From the NCBI GenBank assembly GCA_028583605.1, contig CM053332.1, forward strand, positions 14,000,442-14,064,441: a stretch of DNA of 64,000 nt, in the 5' to 3' direction. Shown here piece by piece: positions 24,901 to 34,500 of this stretch. The translations under genes and the position numbers were made by a program. The notes beneath the pieces were generated by a model. That model was not told the DNA's origin. It made no database searches and saw only the letters and a program-made list of their open reading frames with translations. The stretch is from Dastarcus helophoroides (lineage: Eukaryota > Arthropoda > Insecta > Coleoptera > Bothrideridae). Within the stretch, counting starts at the first letter, position 1; each line of letters starts with the position of its first letter.

Positions 24901-27900
24901 GCCACATAAATACTGACTTATACCTTTATTTAGCCACATATCAGACCAGTTTTGCATGGATATAAAACAACCAAAGAACTGCTCTGCTATGGCTTGGGCC
25001 ATTACTCTTCTGCTTTCATAAACTTGATCAACAATTACAGCTGAATGCAAGAGGTTGACACTCATTATACTCATGGTTGCATAAGACCTGTAATCCTCGT
25101 GAGTTTCATCAACAAACACCTGTTTATAACAAGAATATGGATATCTATTGGAAAGCGTTTCTTCATAAAATTCAAACGCTTCATGCATATATCTCGTCGT
25201 CACTTTAAGAATAGGCAATAAATTTGGTAAACAAAAATGTGTCACTTCGTGCATGTACGGATCCACGTAGATTTCAAATGGACCCACTGCTAGTGAAATA
25301 TTTGGAGCACAAGTCGGGATATTGAGAGAATAGTGATAAGTCTTTCTACGCATGTCTGGGGTATATACAACCTCAATTAAGTCACCATTTGAAACGGCTG
25401 TCATTTCTTCGTCGACTGTAAATTCTAACTTCCAGGTGCATGGTTCCGCAAAACTGTCCACACAAGGAAACCATAGTCTTGAAGAGTTTTGGTGGCCGTA
25501 AGTAAATAGATGCACCCCACGCTAAAAGAGATTTGACTTAATACAGAATTATTCAACGGGAAACATTTTGGCTACATCATTTGACTGTACAGTTTTGTTT
25601 AGTCTTTAGCTCCCAAAAACACAAAGCGGATCAAAGTGGTATTTTTTAAATGGAACACTTTTGGATTTTTTGGAACCTACGATCAAACAAACGCTATATT
25701 GCAAGGATTTTGAGAAAATGTAACAGGAATTTTAACGTTTAAATTCTCAACTTTAGTTGCTGCTTTAAAGGGGTAAATCAAAGATAAAAACTAAAAATTA
25801 CAATAAAAATTTAATATTTTGGAACATTTTTTTTTAGAAAACCTCAAATTGATTCTTAAAATGTTTACATAAAGCTGAAATTTTAAAAAAGGTAGAAATT
25901 ACAACTTTAAAGTATGCAGCTTTTTGTTAATTTTTATTAAGATGTGGAGTGTATGAGGAGTTAAGAACGAATGTATGCGTTGTGTTCTTATTTTTAATCA
26001 TTTGTCCCAGTTATAAAAATACAGACAAAACTATTCATTCGATAAGAACAAATCACTCTACTGAATTAAAAGAATTAATTCAGTTTTCCAGAACGATATG
26101 ATTCTCTGTGACAGATTATTTGAGTAATTCCGATGCAGTGTTGAATATTTTGGTTCAAACAAAATGAACTGTTCACTAAAGATCGACTTTGATTTGCTTT
26201 ATTGACCCTTTTTTTTTGTCATCAAAATGAATATTGTAATACAATTTTGGGCCGATCCCTTTTTTTGGTTATCAAAATTTTAATTTGAGGCATTTTCAAG
26301 TCTGTTATTTCGCTTATTAAAAACTGATTTACAAATCTTGTCCCCCGAATATCAGTTTTTAAAAATAACTAGGAAACAGTCCATTTCATCAAAATTATTC
26401 ACTTTTTAGTTCAATTCTGAAAATCTAACGGTTCCGAGCAAACAAGAGGTACTTGGGTAAATCAATTACATGCAAATGAATGAATCTTTCTAAATGAATG
26501 AATTAAATGAATCGATTTACCTGAAACGGGCCCATCTCTACTACTAACCTCTGCGTAAGTTCCTTCTTTCTGTGGTACCACAAAATGAATTCCACCTTGA
26601 GGTTGCTCAAGTGAGAATTCAATACCCACTCGTAAAGCAGTTCCTTCTGCAACTAAATGACCAGCTTCTGGGGGTATAGTTAAGACAAGCTCTCCGGAAT
26701 TATTATCTGGATCAACCTTTAATGCAGCGTTTAAATGATGGGTCGAAAATGCTTCCAAACTTCGGCTAAAATTTGTTCATTAGTATTTCTGGATTATTCC
26801 TTCAGGAATCAGATGTTGTTGCATAATTGTTGAATATACAGTCAAAACCAGATATAACAACATCGTTTACAATGACGCATTGGTTATTATGACTAAATGG
26901 CAAGGTCCCGGCAAATTATTTTAAAAACTAACTGTACTGCCAGTTATGTATTTTTAAAATAAATTTTATTTATTACATATATTTAAATAAAATACATGCA
27001 CAATGTACATTCATATTACATATTCAAATTATGTACACATCCACTTATTATTATATTGTTAAGGGCTTATCGGTTCGAATTGATTCACACGTGAATTAAA
27101 AATAACACCCACTTTATTACTAAACTAAACTTGGATCACCACAATTGAACAATTAACTCACTTATTATTTACTTCTACTAACTCACTAATTACACTGATT
27201 CTAACTAACTTCTCGAGTGAAAGCTGACCGCCTTATATAGTTTTTGCACCCAGGTTCTACAACAATCCGGCAGATAAGGCTTATCGTTTGCCGAAATTTC
27301 GGGAAAGCTTATCTGCCGTTTGCTTCGTTATCGCGGTCGCTTTCCCCTTATCAGATCATTCTAGAAACTTTTCTTATGTACTAAATTCTACAATTCTATT
27401 CTAAATTCTATTCCATCTATTTACATTGCGTTACAATATTGCTTACAACAACTACCAGTTATAGTGTCTATAGTTTGTGGTTCCTTCAATGTCGTTATAT
27501 CCTGTTTCAACTGTATAAAGTAAAAATACATCGACACTGATGTTCTGTACTTACGTTTCTGTATCAGTTTGGCAAACGTCCAGAAATGGATCAAAATATT
27601 GGAAATGGGCTTCATAATCATCATTTAGTATTACTCTGTATATTCTGCATTGTTTGGCATTTAACTTGATATGCCTCAAGTTATCTCTCAATGGAACAAC
27701 AGTCAATTCAACAAATCCCTGCAATCAACATTATATCTTCTTGGAGTAAAAACAGTAAAAATAGTACTTACTATGATACTTTTACGTTCGAAACTTATTC
27801 CAGTTAAACTAACGATTTGATGAGCTGTAAAATTTTAAAACTATGAACTTTTTGTAAGATGAAATGTTAGTATACTTATAATTTAAAGGGTCGGCAAGTA

Positions 27901-27923
27901 TCGCCAGTTCTTTCTCTCTTCAT
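13160..27923 (-). CDS. TAF2: TAF2, transcription initiation factor TFIID subunit 2
   Basis: Encodes the large TFIID subunit that contacts the Initiator with TAF1; nuclear. Coding exons in transcript order: 27879-27923, 27772-27824, 27555-27718, 26549-26765, 24795-25521, 24337-24746, 24028-24267, 15734-15983, 15136-15684, 14546-14764, 14191-14494, 13805-13975, 13160-13348. Splice junctions and phases join to about 1,180 residues, the usual TAF2 length. It starts [15 protein letters not shown], then the M1-aminopeptidase-like part ([30 protein letters not shown]), HEAT-like repeats and a Lys/His-rich tail ([15 protein letters not shown]). Three one-base frame disruptions and a damaged exon 1 donor interrupt an otherwise well conserved gene. 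Intron 7 (15984-24027) is swollen by transposons. Identification is near certain; intactness is not. Confidence 0.96.
13606..13781. mobile_element. palindromic MITE in TAF2 intron 12
   Basis: Arms of about 70 bases fold back on each other: GTGCAGTTTATTGGCTTTTT at the left against AAAAGTCAATAAAACTGCAT at the right, and the block around AATCCTAAAATTCAGTACCT against its complement. The centre is CGGCAATCTATAACAGATTGCC, itself a small hairpin. No transposase. The superfamily is not assigned because no clear target duplication is seen. Confidence 0.75.
16284..16330 (+). ncRNA. hammerhead ribozyme motif, family C
   Basis: Complete type I layout: stem I GCACTG (16284-16289), core CTGACGA (16290-16296), stem II GCTC/GAGC around AAATGA (16297-16310), core GAAA (16311-16314), a short palindromic stem III ACATCGATGT, cleavage triplet GTC ending at 16324, and stem I return CAGTGC (16325-16330). 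Stem I is six Watson-Crick pairs. A minimal stem III is characteristic of hammerheads in Penelope-like elements and retrozymes, where two copies can pair. It lies antisense to TAF2 in intron 7. Activity is inferred, not shown. Confidence 0.85.
16440..16645 (+). repeat. family C tail repeat (PLE-associated candidate)
   Basis: Contains AACTGTCATGAGGTGACG, GGGCCGAAGAAATGTTAAAT and CACCATGAAGAATAAG, matching 43105-43310 closely and 46791-46915 partly. It follows the hammerhead by about 110 bases, so the two probably belong to one element end. Confidence 0.75.
17205..18811 (+). repeat. degenerate purine-strand array in TAF2 intron 7 (left part)
   Basis: GAAAAAAGTCGAATTTTGGG-type words, A-rich on +. 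It continues at 23171 on the far side of the P element, showing that the array was there before the transposon landed. A stretch at about 18405-18540 is repeated at 18550-18720 (GTCTAATTTTCAGA..GAAGT). Confidence 0.8.
18820..23162 (+). mobile_element. P-element superfamily transposon with TIRs and 8-bp TSD
   Basis: The first 36 bases (18820-18855, starting CATAGAATTTC) are repeated inverted and without mismatch at 23127-23162; similarity continues imperfectly to about 63 bases. The 8-mer GTTGAATC stands at 18812-18819 and 23163-23170, directly outside: the 8-base target duplication expected of P elements. Inside is a multi-exon THAP-type transposase gene. The element is 4,343 bases, inserted in a repeat array in TAF2 intron 7, antisense to TAF2. 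The transposase frame is broken in several places, yet the ends are perfect. Confidence 0.95.
19235..22748 (+). pseudogene. THAP-domain P-type transposase, multi-exon, frameshifted
   Basis: Exon 1 (19235-19317) starts [17 protein letters not shown] with the first Cys pair of a THAP zinc finger; exon 2 (19347-19520) has [12 protein letters not shown] and [12 protein letters not shown], the later Cys/His of the finger. Small linker exons follow with usable AG/GT borders (for example 19957-20009). The body from 20776 has [69 protein letters not shown] and [15 protein letters not shown], all typical of P transposase and THAP9. Frame changes near 21150, 21332, 21403, 21840 and 21980 inactivate it as read. 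The gap between exons 1 and 2 is only 29 bases and the THAP FxxFP box is missing there, suggesting a small deletion. Confidence 0.9.
23171..24000 (+). repeat. degenerate purine-strand array in TAF2 intron 7 (right part)
   Basis: Right half of the array split by the P element; AAAGTCGAAATTTGAAGAAA-type words. It thins out towards 24000, before the exon 7 donor. Confidence 0.75.
24028..25521 (-). CDS. TAF2: TAF2 exons 5-7 (aminopeptidase-like domain)
   Basis: Exon 5 (24795-25521) is one open frame of about 242 codons with [17 protein letters not shown] and [18 protein letters not shown]. The position of the M1 zinc site reads [12 protein letters not shown] instead of HExxH, so it is not a working peptidase, as is normal for TAF2. 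Exon 6 (24337-24746) carries [13 protein letters not shown] and ends NRKR. Exon 7 (24028-24267) carries [26 protein letters not shown] and [10 protein letters not shown]. Introns of 48 and 69 bases separate them. A one-base excess at GG 24372-24373 breaks the frame near the end of exon 6. Confidence 0.95.
25522..26548 (-). other. TAF2: TAF2 intron 4, no element recognised
   Basis: AT-rich intron of 1,027 bases between CAGAG|GTTAG and TTTTAG|CGTGG. No inverted ends, array words or frames stand out. Confidence 0.7.
26549..27923 (-). CDS. TAF2: TAF2 exons 1-4 (amino-terminal domain)
   Basis: Exon 1 (27879-27923) begins at ATG 27923 and ends RPFKL. Exon 2 (27772-27824) encodes [18 protein letters not shown]. 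Exon 3 (27555-27718) encodes [20 protein letters not shown] and ends DVCQTDTET. Exon 4 (26549-26765) encodes [20 protein letters not shown] to GTYAE. All are recognisable TAF2 blocks. Acceptors are good (TTTTACAG, GATTGCAG, AATTTTAG). The exon 1 donor reads TTA-TAAGTATAC: the two G residues expected between TTA and TAAGT are missing, and the next in-frame codon is a stop. Confidence 0.93.
27055..27392 (-). mobile_element. possible solo LTR in TAF2 intron 3
   Basis: On the minus strand a block starting TGTAGAATTTAG and ending CCCTTAACA (TGT...ACA) has a TATATAAGG box followed by GGTCAGCTTTCACTC, resembling an LTR promoter and start site. The more balanced base composition differs from the intron around it. 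No matching target duplication is seen and no second copy is in the window, so this is tentative. Confidence 0.35.
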
Positions 27924-28305
27924 TCTGCTGGTAATGAAAAATTCTCCTTTTGTATATTTAATTTAGTGCAGGATCATTATATACTTTACATTAAAGACAG
28001 AATTCTTATACTCAAGCATTTTACCAAACAATAAAACAATAAAAAATTTAATATTTTGGGTTAGATTTTTTTAACCTTTATTTTTGTTTTGAAAATGGTG
28101 ACATCTTCACAAACTTGCTACCCTCTTATGGACAATTAACGCACTAATTGGTTTAGCACCCTCTGTTAACCACTAGAACAACAAAAGTTTAGTTAGATTG
28201 ATTTCTGTAATAACTAATTGAATTTTTGAAAAGTATTTTGGACACAAATAACTAGGTGGGGCACGAAGGACGACACAAACTTGCTATTACACCGGTTGTG
28301 CCAGA
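27924..28305 (-). promoter_or_regulatory. TAF2: TAF2 upstream region
   Basis: The 380 bases between the TAF2 start codon and the next transposon must hold the 5' UTR and core promoter unless an upstream exon exists. GTATATAATG on the minus strand at about 27975-27985 is TATA-like, 55 bases before the ATG. No other motif is convincing. Confidence 0.3.
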
Positions 28306-28313
28306 GACTATAC

Positions 28314-29381
28314 CAGTGGTTTCCAACCTTTTTGTACCTGCGCCCCCCTTTAAAAAAAAATTGTTGCGCCCCCTTAATTTTTCTAACAATCTAATTTCAT
28401 AAATACTCAACTGATATTATAATTTATTTAATGGGCTACAAAATAATATACAATATTATGTAAAAATATACATAAAAAATAATTATTTATTATAAAGTTG
28501 CATTCACAATGACACAATTAACGCCACAATTAGTAGACCCAATTGATATTCAAATTTGAATTAGAATTAATCAGAACGAACATTCATAATGCCTAAATTA
28601 ATACATGAAATTAGGGAAATTAGTTTCTATAAAATGGTGCTGCCATCTGTTCGAATTCACCGAAATAGTGAATAGAATTCTAGTTTCATGTTTTGAGTTG
28701 ACAGTAATTCTCGCTTGTCACAGAAATTTTATTTAATTCATGATAAGATAATCTTTTTCTTTTTTACAAAATAATAAGCTACCTAATGCTACCTCCTGAC
28801 GTGCTAAAGATGTTTTATCGATATTCATAATAATTTATCTTGATAAAAAAAAGAAATATCTAACCTTGTAATTTAAAAGTTTAGAGAACTAAAATATCTA
28901 TCAAGTTCCCACTTCCAATTAGTACGAAAAGTTTGGAGTTTGCAAACTCTCGCGTAAACCTATTAAGTGTAATTTCACATATTAATTTTAATTTTGCATT
29001 ATGAATGGTGCTGGTGATTTCCGTATGACAAACTCGTGCATTAATTTCCTGTGCTAATTTCATGTATTAATTGAGAGGTTCTGAATGCAGCTTAAGAAAT
29101 AATAATTTCCCTCGCCCCGCCGGCGCTCGGCTCCGAACGCAAAAGCGAAATGTTTTCTTTCCAGCAAGAGTATGGATGGATGTTTTAGCATTTGTACCCG
29201 AAAAATTCGAGGCGAGGATTGTGGATTACGTATACCTATTTTGCTGATTCATTTTTTTGACACCTATTCGACTTTTTTGGTCTGTATTCGAAAATGATAT
29301 TTTGGAAACAGCTTGCATGCCCCCCTGCAACAGTCTCGCGCCCCCCTAGGGGGGGCACGCCCCACAGGTTGGAAACCACTG
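28314..29381. mobile_element. non-autonomous hAT element (CAGTGGTTTCC ends), 8-bp TSD
   Basis: Starts CAGTGGTTTCCAACC and ends GGTTGGAAACCACTG, inverted. The 8-mer GACTATAC flanks it at 28306-28313 and 29382-29389. CAGTGGTTCCCAACC-like ends and 8-base duplications are typical of hAT (Charlie-like) transposons. The 1,068-bp interior has G-runs beside the right end and no transposase frame. Confidence 0.92.
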
Positions 29382-29519
29382 GACTATACAGAACTATACA
29401 GTTTCTTTATGGGTTAGTTCCGAGGAGATGCACAACATTTTTAAAACAATCGCAAGAACAGCAGGACTTCTCAACGAGCGAAGCGCGTCTCCGATAATTT
29501 CGCTTTTTTCAAAATTCGT

Positions 29520-30293
29520 ACCTTTTAAAACAAATTGTTACTTATTTCAATTCAATTTCAATTTGACTTTTTTAAAAATGTTAACCTTTTCAAAATTCGA
29601 CATTTAATTAAAAAAAACTCTCGCTTCTGTTTAAATCTTCGGTTTTTTTTTAATAAACTTCGAAAATTGCAACTATTTATAAAAACCTCAGAATCTAAGC
29701 TTTCAATTTCTTTGAAAATGTTGAGTTTTTTGAAAAGTTGTCATTTTTTTCCGATTTTATTTCAGAATTAGGACCTCTTTTTTCAGAATTTGCACTTTTT
29801 CTCAAATTTAATTTTAATTAATTTTTCAAAATAATTATGTACTTTTTTAAAATGTCGACTTCAATTTTTTAAAAGTTGGAAAATTTTAAAATTTCAGAAT
29901 TTCAATTTTTTCGGAAAATTCAATTTTTTTTCAGAATCTCAACTTTATTGATAATTTCGACATTTCTTTTTCAAATTCTCGATTGTTTTTTTTTCAATTC
30001 CCGACTTTTTTCAAAGTTTCGAATTTCTTTGAAAATCTTGATTTTTCCAAATCCCATTTCTTGACTTAGTTTTAAAAAAGTGTCGAGTTTTTTCGCAAAT
30101 TTCGATTTTTTCACACTTACTTTGAAACTTTTTTTTAATCCTTCGTTTTTTTGAAAATTTTAAATGTCTGTATTAAAATTTCGATATTTTTCAAAATTAT
30201 GACTTATTTTCAAATTTTTGCGCGTATTTCCAAAATGTTAAGGTTTCTTTTTGAAAATATCTTTTAAAATTGTGGAACTTTTTTAAAATATAT
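29520..30293 (-). repeat. degenerate pyrimidine-strand array
   Basis: The array word in the opposite orientation (TTTCAAAATTCGACATTT, TTGACTTTTTTAAAAATG): T+C rich on the + strand. Frames such as 29535-29771 and 29876-30064 are translations of the repeat. Confidence 0.8.
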
Positions 30294-30301
30294 CTATTTT
30301 T

Positions 30302-31216
30302 CAGTGGCGGCTGGTCTTTAGACAGGGGGTGCGCAGATGCAAAAATATTAGTGGTTAAGAGTTTAGGTGAATCCAGTGTCATAGCAAGATATTAAATTTA
30401 AGAGAAACAAAAGTGACACAAAAGGTGTGATATTTAATAGTATTTTTACCGAATTAAAATTTAATTACCATCTTATAATCTCCATTTCATGAAAAACTGC
30501 ATTTGAAAATAAAATATATTTTATTACAAGGTTCTAATTAAACTCTACAAAAACACAAAAAGATATTTTTTAAAACAAAATTCGCTCTACGATCTTTTAA
30601 AGAAATAAAGTCTTCATACTTTCTCATCAAAATTGTTTAAATCCTAATCTATAAATGAATAATTAGACCCTAGATTGGGTAGTGCTATCTCTTTGTGAAT
30701 AGAGGTACTATTGGCAGTTAGGCCTGGAAGCGGCACAATTAACAATCGCAATCAGATCAGCCGGGATCTACGCTTTTAGCATCATAAACGTAAATACACA
30801 CTCTAAACTCTGACTCGTACTTCCCATATCTAGGGTCTAATTATTCATTTATAGATTAGGATTTAAACAATTTGATGAGAAGTAATGAAGACTTTTATTT
30901 CTTTAAAAGATCGTAGAGTCGAAATTTTCTTTAAAAATATCTTTTTTGTGTTTTGTAGATTTTAATTAGAACCTCTTGTAATAAAAATATATTTTATTTT
31001 CAAATGCAGTTTCATGAAATGGAGATTATTAAGATGGTCATTAAATTTAATTCGTAAAATACTATTAAATATCACAGCCTTTGTGTCACTTTTTGTTTCT
31101 CCTTAAAATTTATCTCAATCAATAGTCCTGATATGACACTGGATTCACCTAAACTCTTAACTACTAATATTTTTGCATCTGCACACCCCCTGTCAAAAAG
31201 TCACCAGCCGCCACTG
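30302..31216. mobile_element. long foldback transposon, 8-bp TSD
   Basis: Begins CAGTGGCGGCTGGT and ends ACCAGCCGCCACTG. The 8-mer CTATTTTT flanks both sides (30294-30301 and 31217-31224). Arms of roughly 350 bases are inverted copies with about 90% similarity by eye (GATTCACCTAAACTCTTAAC against GTTAAGAGTTTAGGTGAATC), leaving a unique centre of about 150 bases. No coding capacity. The 8-base duplication and CAG...CTG ends suggest a hAT relative. Confidence 0.9.
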
Positions 31217-31224
31217 CTATTTTT

Positions 31225-32340
31225 CCAGAATTTAACTTTTTCGAAAATGTGAAACATGTTTCAAAATACAATATTTTCTTAAACAATTTTTAATTTCGAA
31301 TATTTCTGAAAATTCCCCCATTTATTTATTATTCCATTTTTTTTTGAAAATTTTCATTTATTTCAAAAATCGCTCTTTTGCTTTTTTTGATTTTTTAAAT
31401 TCATAGGAATTTTTTTCAGAATTTCGACTAATTTTTTTTGAAAATTTTAACGTTTTTAAACATTTAGACATTTCATAACATTTTTCTTTAAAATTTTTAT
31501 CTTTTTTCAAATTTATTCTTTTTTGGAATATTTGACTTTTTTAAACATTTTCCTGTTTTTCTGTTTTTTTTTTTGTTTTTTAAAAATTTAGATTTTTTTA
31601 AATTGCGTGGTTTTTTGGGACTGAATTTTTCGGCAAATTTTATTTTTTTTTCAAAATTTCACTATTTGAGCATTTTTGACTATGTTTCAATATTTCGACT
31701 TTTTTAAACTTAAATACGATTATTTTCTAAAACCTTTATATTATTAAAAATTTTGATTCTTCAAAATATTATTTTTTTCAAAATTTTCGGATTTATTCAA
31801 CATTTTTTATGCATTTGGTTAAAATGCATAAAAAATGTTGAATAAATCCGAAAATTTTGAAAAAAATAAAATTCTGAAGAATCAAAATTTTTAATAATTG
31901 TAAGGTTATTACAATTTTGACTTTTCCAAATATTTGGAATTTTTTGAACATCTCGCAATATTTTTTAAATTCTCTAAAATAGGCACTTGAGTATATTATT
32001 TTTTCAAAAGAAAATCTGGTTTAAAGAAACAAAAATTTAAAGACTTTCAAAAGTAAAAATTAAAAAAAATTTAACACCCTTAAAAAAAGTCAATTTCTTA
32101 AGAATTAGTTGAAATATTCAAATTTTAAATACAATTATATCTTTCAAAAACATTCCAAATCTTTAAAAAAGTAGAAATTTTGAAAAAGAGACAAAATTTT
32201 CATAAAAGATCCAAAATTTCAAAAAAAGTCGAAATTTTAAAGAAAGTGAAAATTCCCCAGTCAAAATTTTGAAAAATGTCGAAACCTTCATAGAAAGTTA
32301 AAACTTCCAAAAAAGTTAAGGATTTAAAAGAACCAACATT
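31225..32340. repeat. degenerate array, switching from T-rich to A-rich near 31950
   Basis: T-rich words (CAAAATTTCGACTTTTTTAA) up to about 31950, then the complementary orientation (AAAAAAAGTCGAAATTTTAA) to 32340. The switch follows a perfect-looking palindrome at 31740-31899. Confidence 0.75.
31740..31899. repeat. palindrome, arms about 75 bp
   Basis: ATTATTAAAAATTTTGATTC on the left is mirrored by GAATCAAAATTTTTAATAAT on the right. Around the centre, TATGCATTTGGTTAAAATGCATA leaves a spacer of a few bases. Only about two differences are visible in the arms, so it is young compared with the array around it. Confidence 0.85.
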
Positions 32341-32344
32341 TTTT

Positions 32345-33083
32345 TTTGGTGGAACTTAATTTTTATATATTTTATTTTTAAAAGTTAATTATTATATTAA
32401 TTATTTTATGGTCTATTTTTTATACATTTAAATTACAGTTTTCTTCTAGCTTAAAAATTTATTTTTATTTTTATTTTACATGTAAATTTTAGTAAGAGTG
32501 AATTTATTTTTTAATAAAATAAATTTTTATTTAATCGCAGTATAAAATTTTAAATATTAAAGAAATTTAGATTTATAAATAATAATTAGTATTGACAAAG
32601 TTTGTGCCAGCAGTTGCGGTTATACAAACAATACAATTGAATTTTTTTGGTAATAGTTAATTTTAAAAATTAATTCATTTATAATTTAATTAATAAGGTG
32701 AAATTTTAAATTAAATTTAATTGATTATTATATTGATGAGGCTAAGAAATTTATTTTTAAACTAGGATTAGATACCCTATTATTTTAAATTTAATTTTTT
32801 TATCAAATTAGTATTAGTTAAGTTTGCAAGAAGAATGCAACCTAGACTACAAATTCATGCAGCCCTCCAGGCGTGTATAGTGAATCATAGGTAGCTGAAC
32901 TACCAACAGTTGAAACACTGCCCCACATAGCGAAGCGGTTGTTCTATAATTGATAATCCACGATTAATTGGACTTTTATTATTAATTTGTATATCGTCGT
33001 ATAAGAATATTTTAAAAGAAATTAAATATTCAATATTTTTTATTTAATTATAAATCAGATCAAGGTGCAGTTTATATAAAAGT
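32345..33083 (+). pseudogene. rrnS: nuclear mitochondrial insertion (12S rRNA 5' part)
   Basis: Contains GTGCCAGCAGTTGCGGTTAT (32604), AAACTAGGATTAGATACCC (about 32760), TTGATAATCCACGATTAAT (about 32950) and ATCAGATCAAGGTGCAGTTT (about 33053), conserved landmarks of insect small-subunit mitochondrial rRNA in the right order and spacing. The gene start is near 32436; 32345-32435 would be control region. The stretch expected between the second and third landmarks is replaced at about 32828-32938 by unrelated, less AT-rich DNA. It lies between nuclear repeats, so it is a NUMT, not organelle DNA. Confidence 0.93.
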
Positions 33084-33090
33084 GCTTGGT

Positions 33091-33300
33091 TATCTTCAAA
33101 ATTTGTAATACAAAAATTGTCCCCTGAAACCAAGAAAGATTAAAAAAACACAACAAAGGTTGCTCTAACGCGTTTCAGCAGCCAAGCTATCATCTTCAGA
33201 GAGATATGTCTCTCTGGCTTGGCTGTCGAAAAGCGTTAGAGCAACCTTTGTTGTGTTTTTTAATCTTTCTTGGTTTCAGGGGACAATTTTTGTATTTCAA
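33091..33300. repeat. ribozyme-repeat family A, head-to-head palindrome 1
   Basis: Left arm 33091-33204 and right arm 33209-33300 are inverted copies. Both include TTGTCCCCTGAAACCAAG or its complement and GGTTGCTCTAACGCG. The left arm, read on the minus strand, has CTGAAGA and a changed GCTGCTGAAAC; the right arm lacks CTGAAGA. Neither arm is therefore an intact hammerhead. Confidence 0.88.
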
Positions 33301-33775
33301 CCAACATTTCGAAAAATGGCCAAATTTTCGAAAAAAAAAGAGTTTAAAATTTAAAAAGTATTTGAAATTATGAAGAAATGTCTGGATTCAAAAAAATGTA
33401 GAATTTTCAGTAAAATCTCCTAAAAATGTAAAATTTTCAAAAGCCCAAATTACAAAAAAAAGTCAAAATTATCAAACATTGCGAAATCTTCGTTAGTTAA
33501 AACTTTGAGAAAAAGGTTAAAAGGTCAGAAATCTTAAATAGAAATTCAATTAAAAAAATGTCGAAGTTTTCAAAAATAAATTCAGATTTTCAAAAAACCA
33601 AAACGTTGAAAAAATAGACATTTTGAAAAAAGGTTCAAATTTTCGAAATAAATCATAAACTTTATGATGCAACGAAAATTTTACAAAATAGTCCAAAATT
33701 TTACCAAGAGTTGATTTAAAAAAAAAATCGATATTTTGAGATTGTTGGAAATCACGTTTAAAACGTGAGAGCAAA
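33300..33775 (+). repeat. degenerate purine-strand array
   Basis: A-rich words of the common type (AAAAAAGTCAAAATTATC). It ends at the unique sequence near 33780. 33781-34200 holds no recognised feature except AAATAAAGTCTCGATAATTA, which could be a polyadenylation region. Confidence 0.7.
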
Positions 33776-34500
33776 AATCTATCGGTACTTATTTTAAAGT
33801 AAAATATTAGACCCTCGAATGCTTTATGGGTTTCGCTGTATCTTTTACGAAGTGAAATCTGATACGGGTACTTCAGCTTATTTGGAACACTCTTAGGTGG
33901 ATGATTAATTCTAAGAACACTGGTTCAGTCCCTTTTCTGAATATAGGTTTTAAGGGATTAACGTTGACATGTATATTAGCAGTGTATCATGAAATAGACC
34001 AGATGTATTTGGAAATATTACGAAAAGATTCCTTTTCGACTGTGAAGTTGAGATTATAATTTCGTCGCGACAACACACACCTTCTGAGACCTCTTGAATA
34101 AATAAAGTCTCGATAATTAAAGTGTGGTGTTTCATTGAACTAAATAGTTCATACACACCCCATTTCCGAATAGAGATAAAGGCGAAATGTTAATGAAAGT
34201 AAAATTTTCAAGTTAAAATATTAAAAAATGACAAATTTCGAAATTTTTCGAAATTTTCATAGAAAATTAGGATTAAAAAAATCAAAACCTTTGAAAAATA
34301 AAAGTAATGCCAACATTTTGAACAGATAGACCTGATAAAAGTCGATCTTTTCAAAAAATTCAAAAATTTTGATAAAATTTCCTTTTTTTCGTATAAATAT
34401 GAGTTTATTCGAAACTCCTCTTTTTTTTTACTGCAGTCATATTAGATATAAAAATTTTCCACTTTTTTAAATGTTGACGCAATATTTGAATTTTGCTGGA

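Noticed and set aside
32345..33083. True mitochondrial contig or functional rRNA gene
   Set aside because: Nuclear repeats flank it on both sides and part of the rRNA is replaced.
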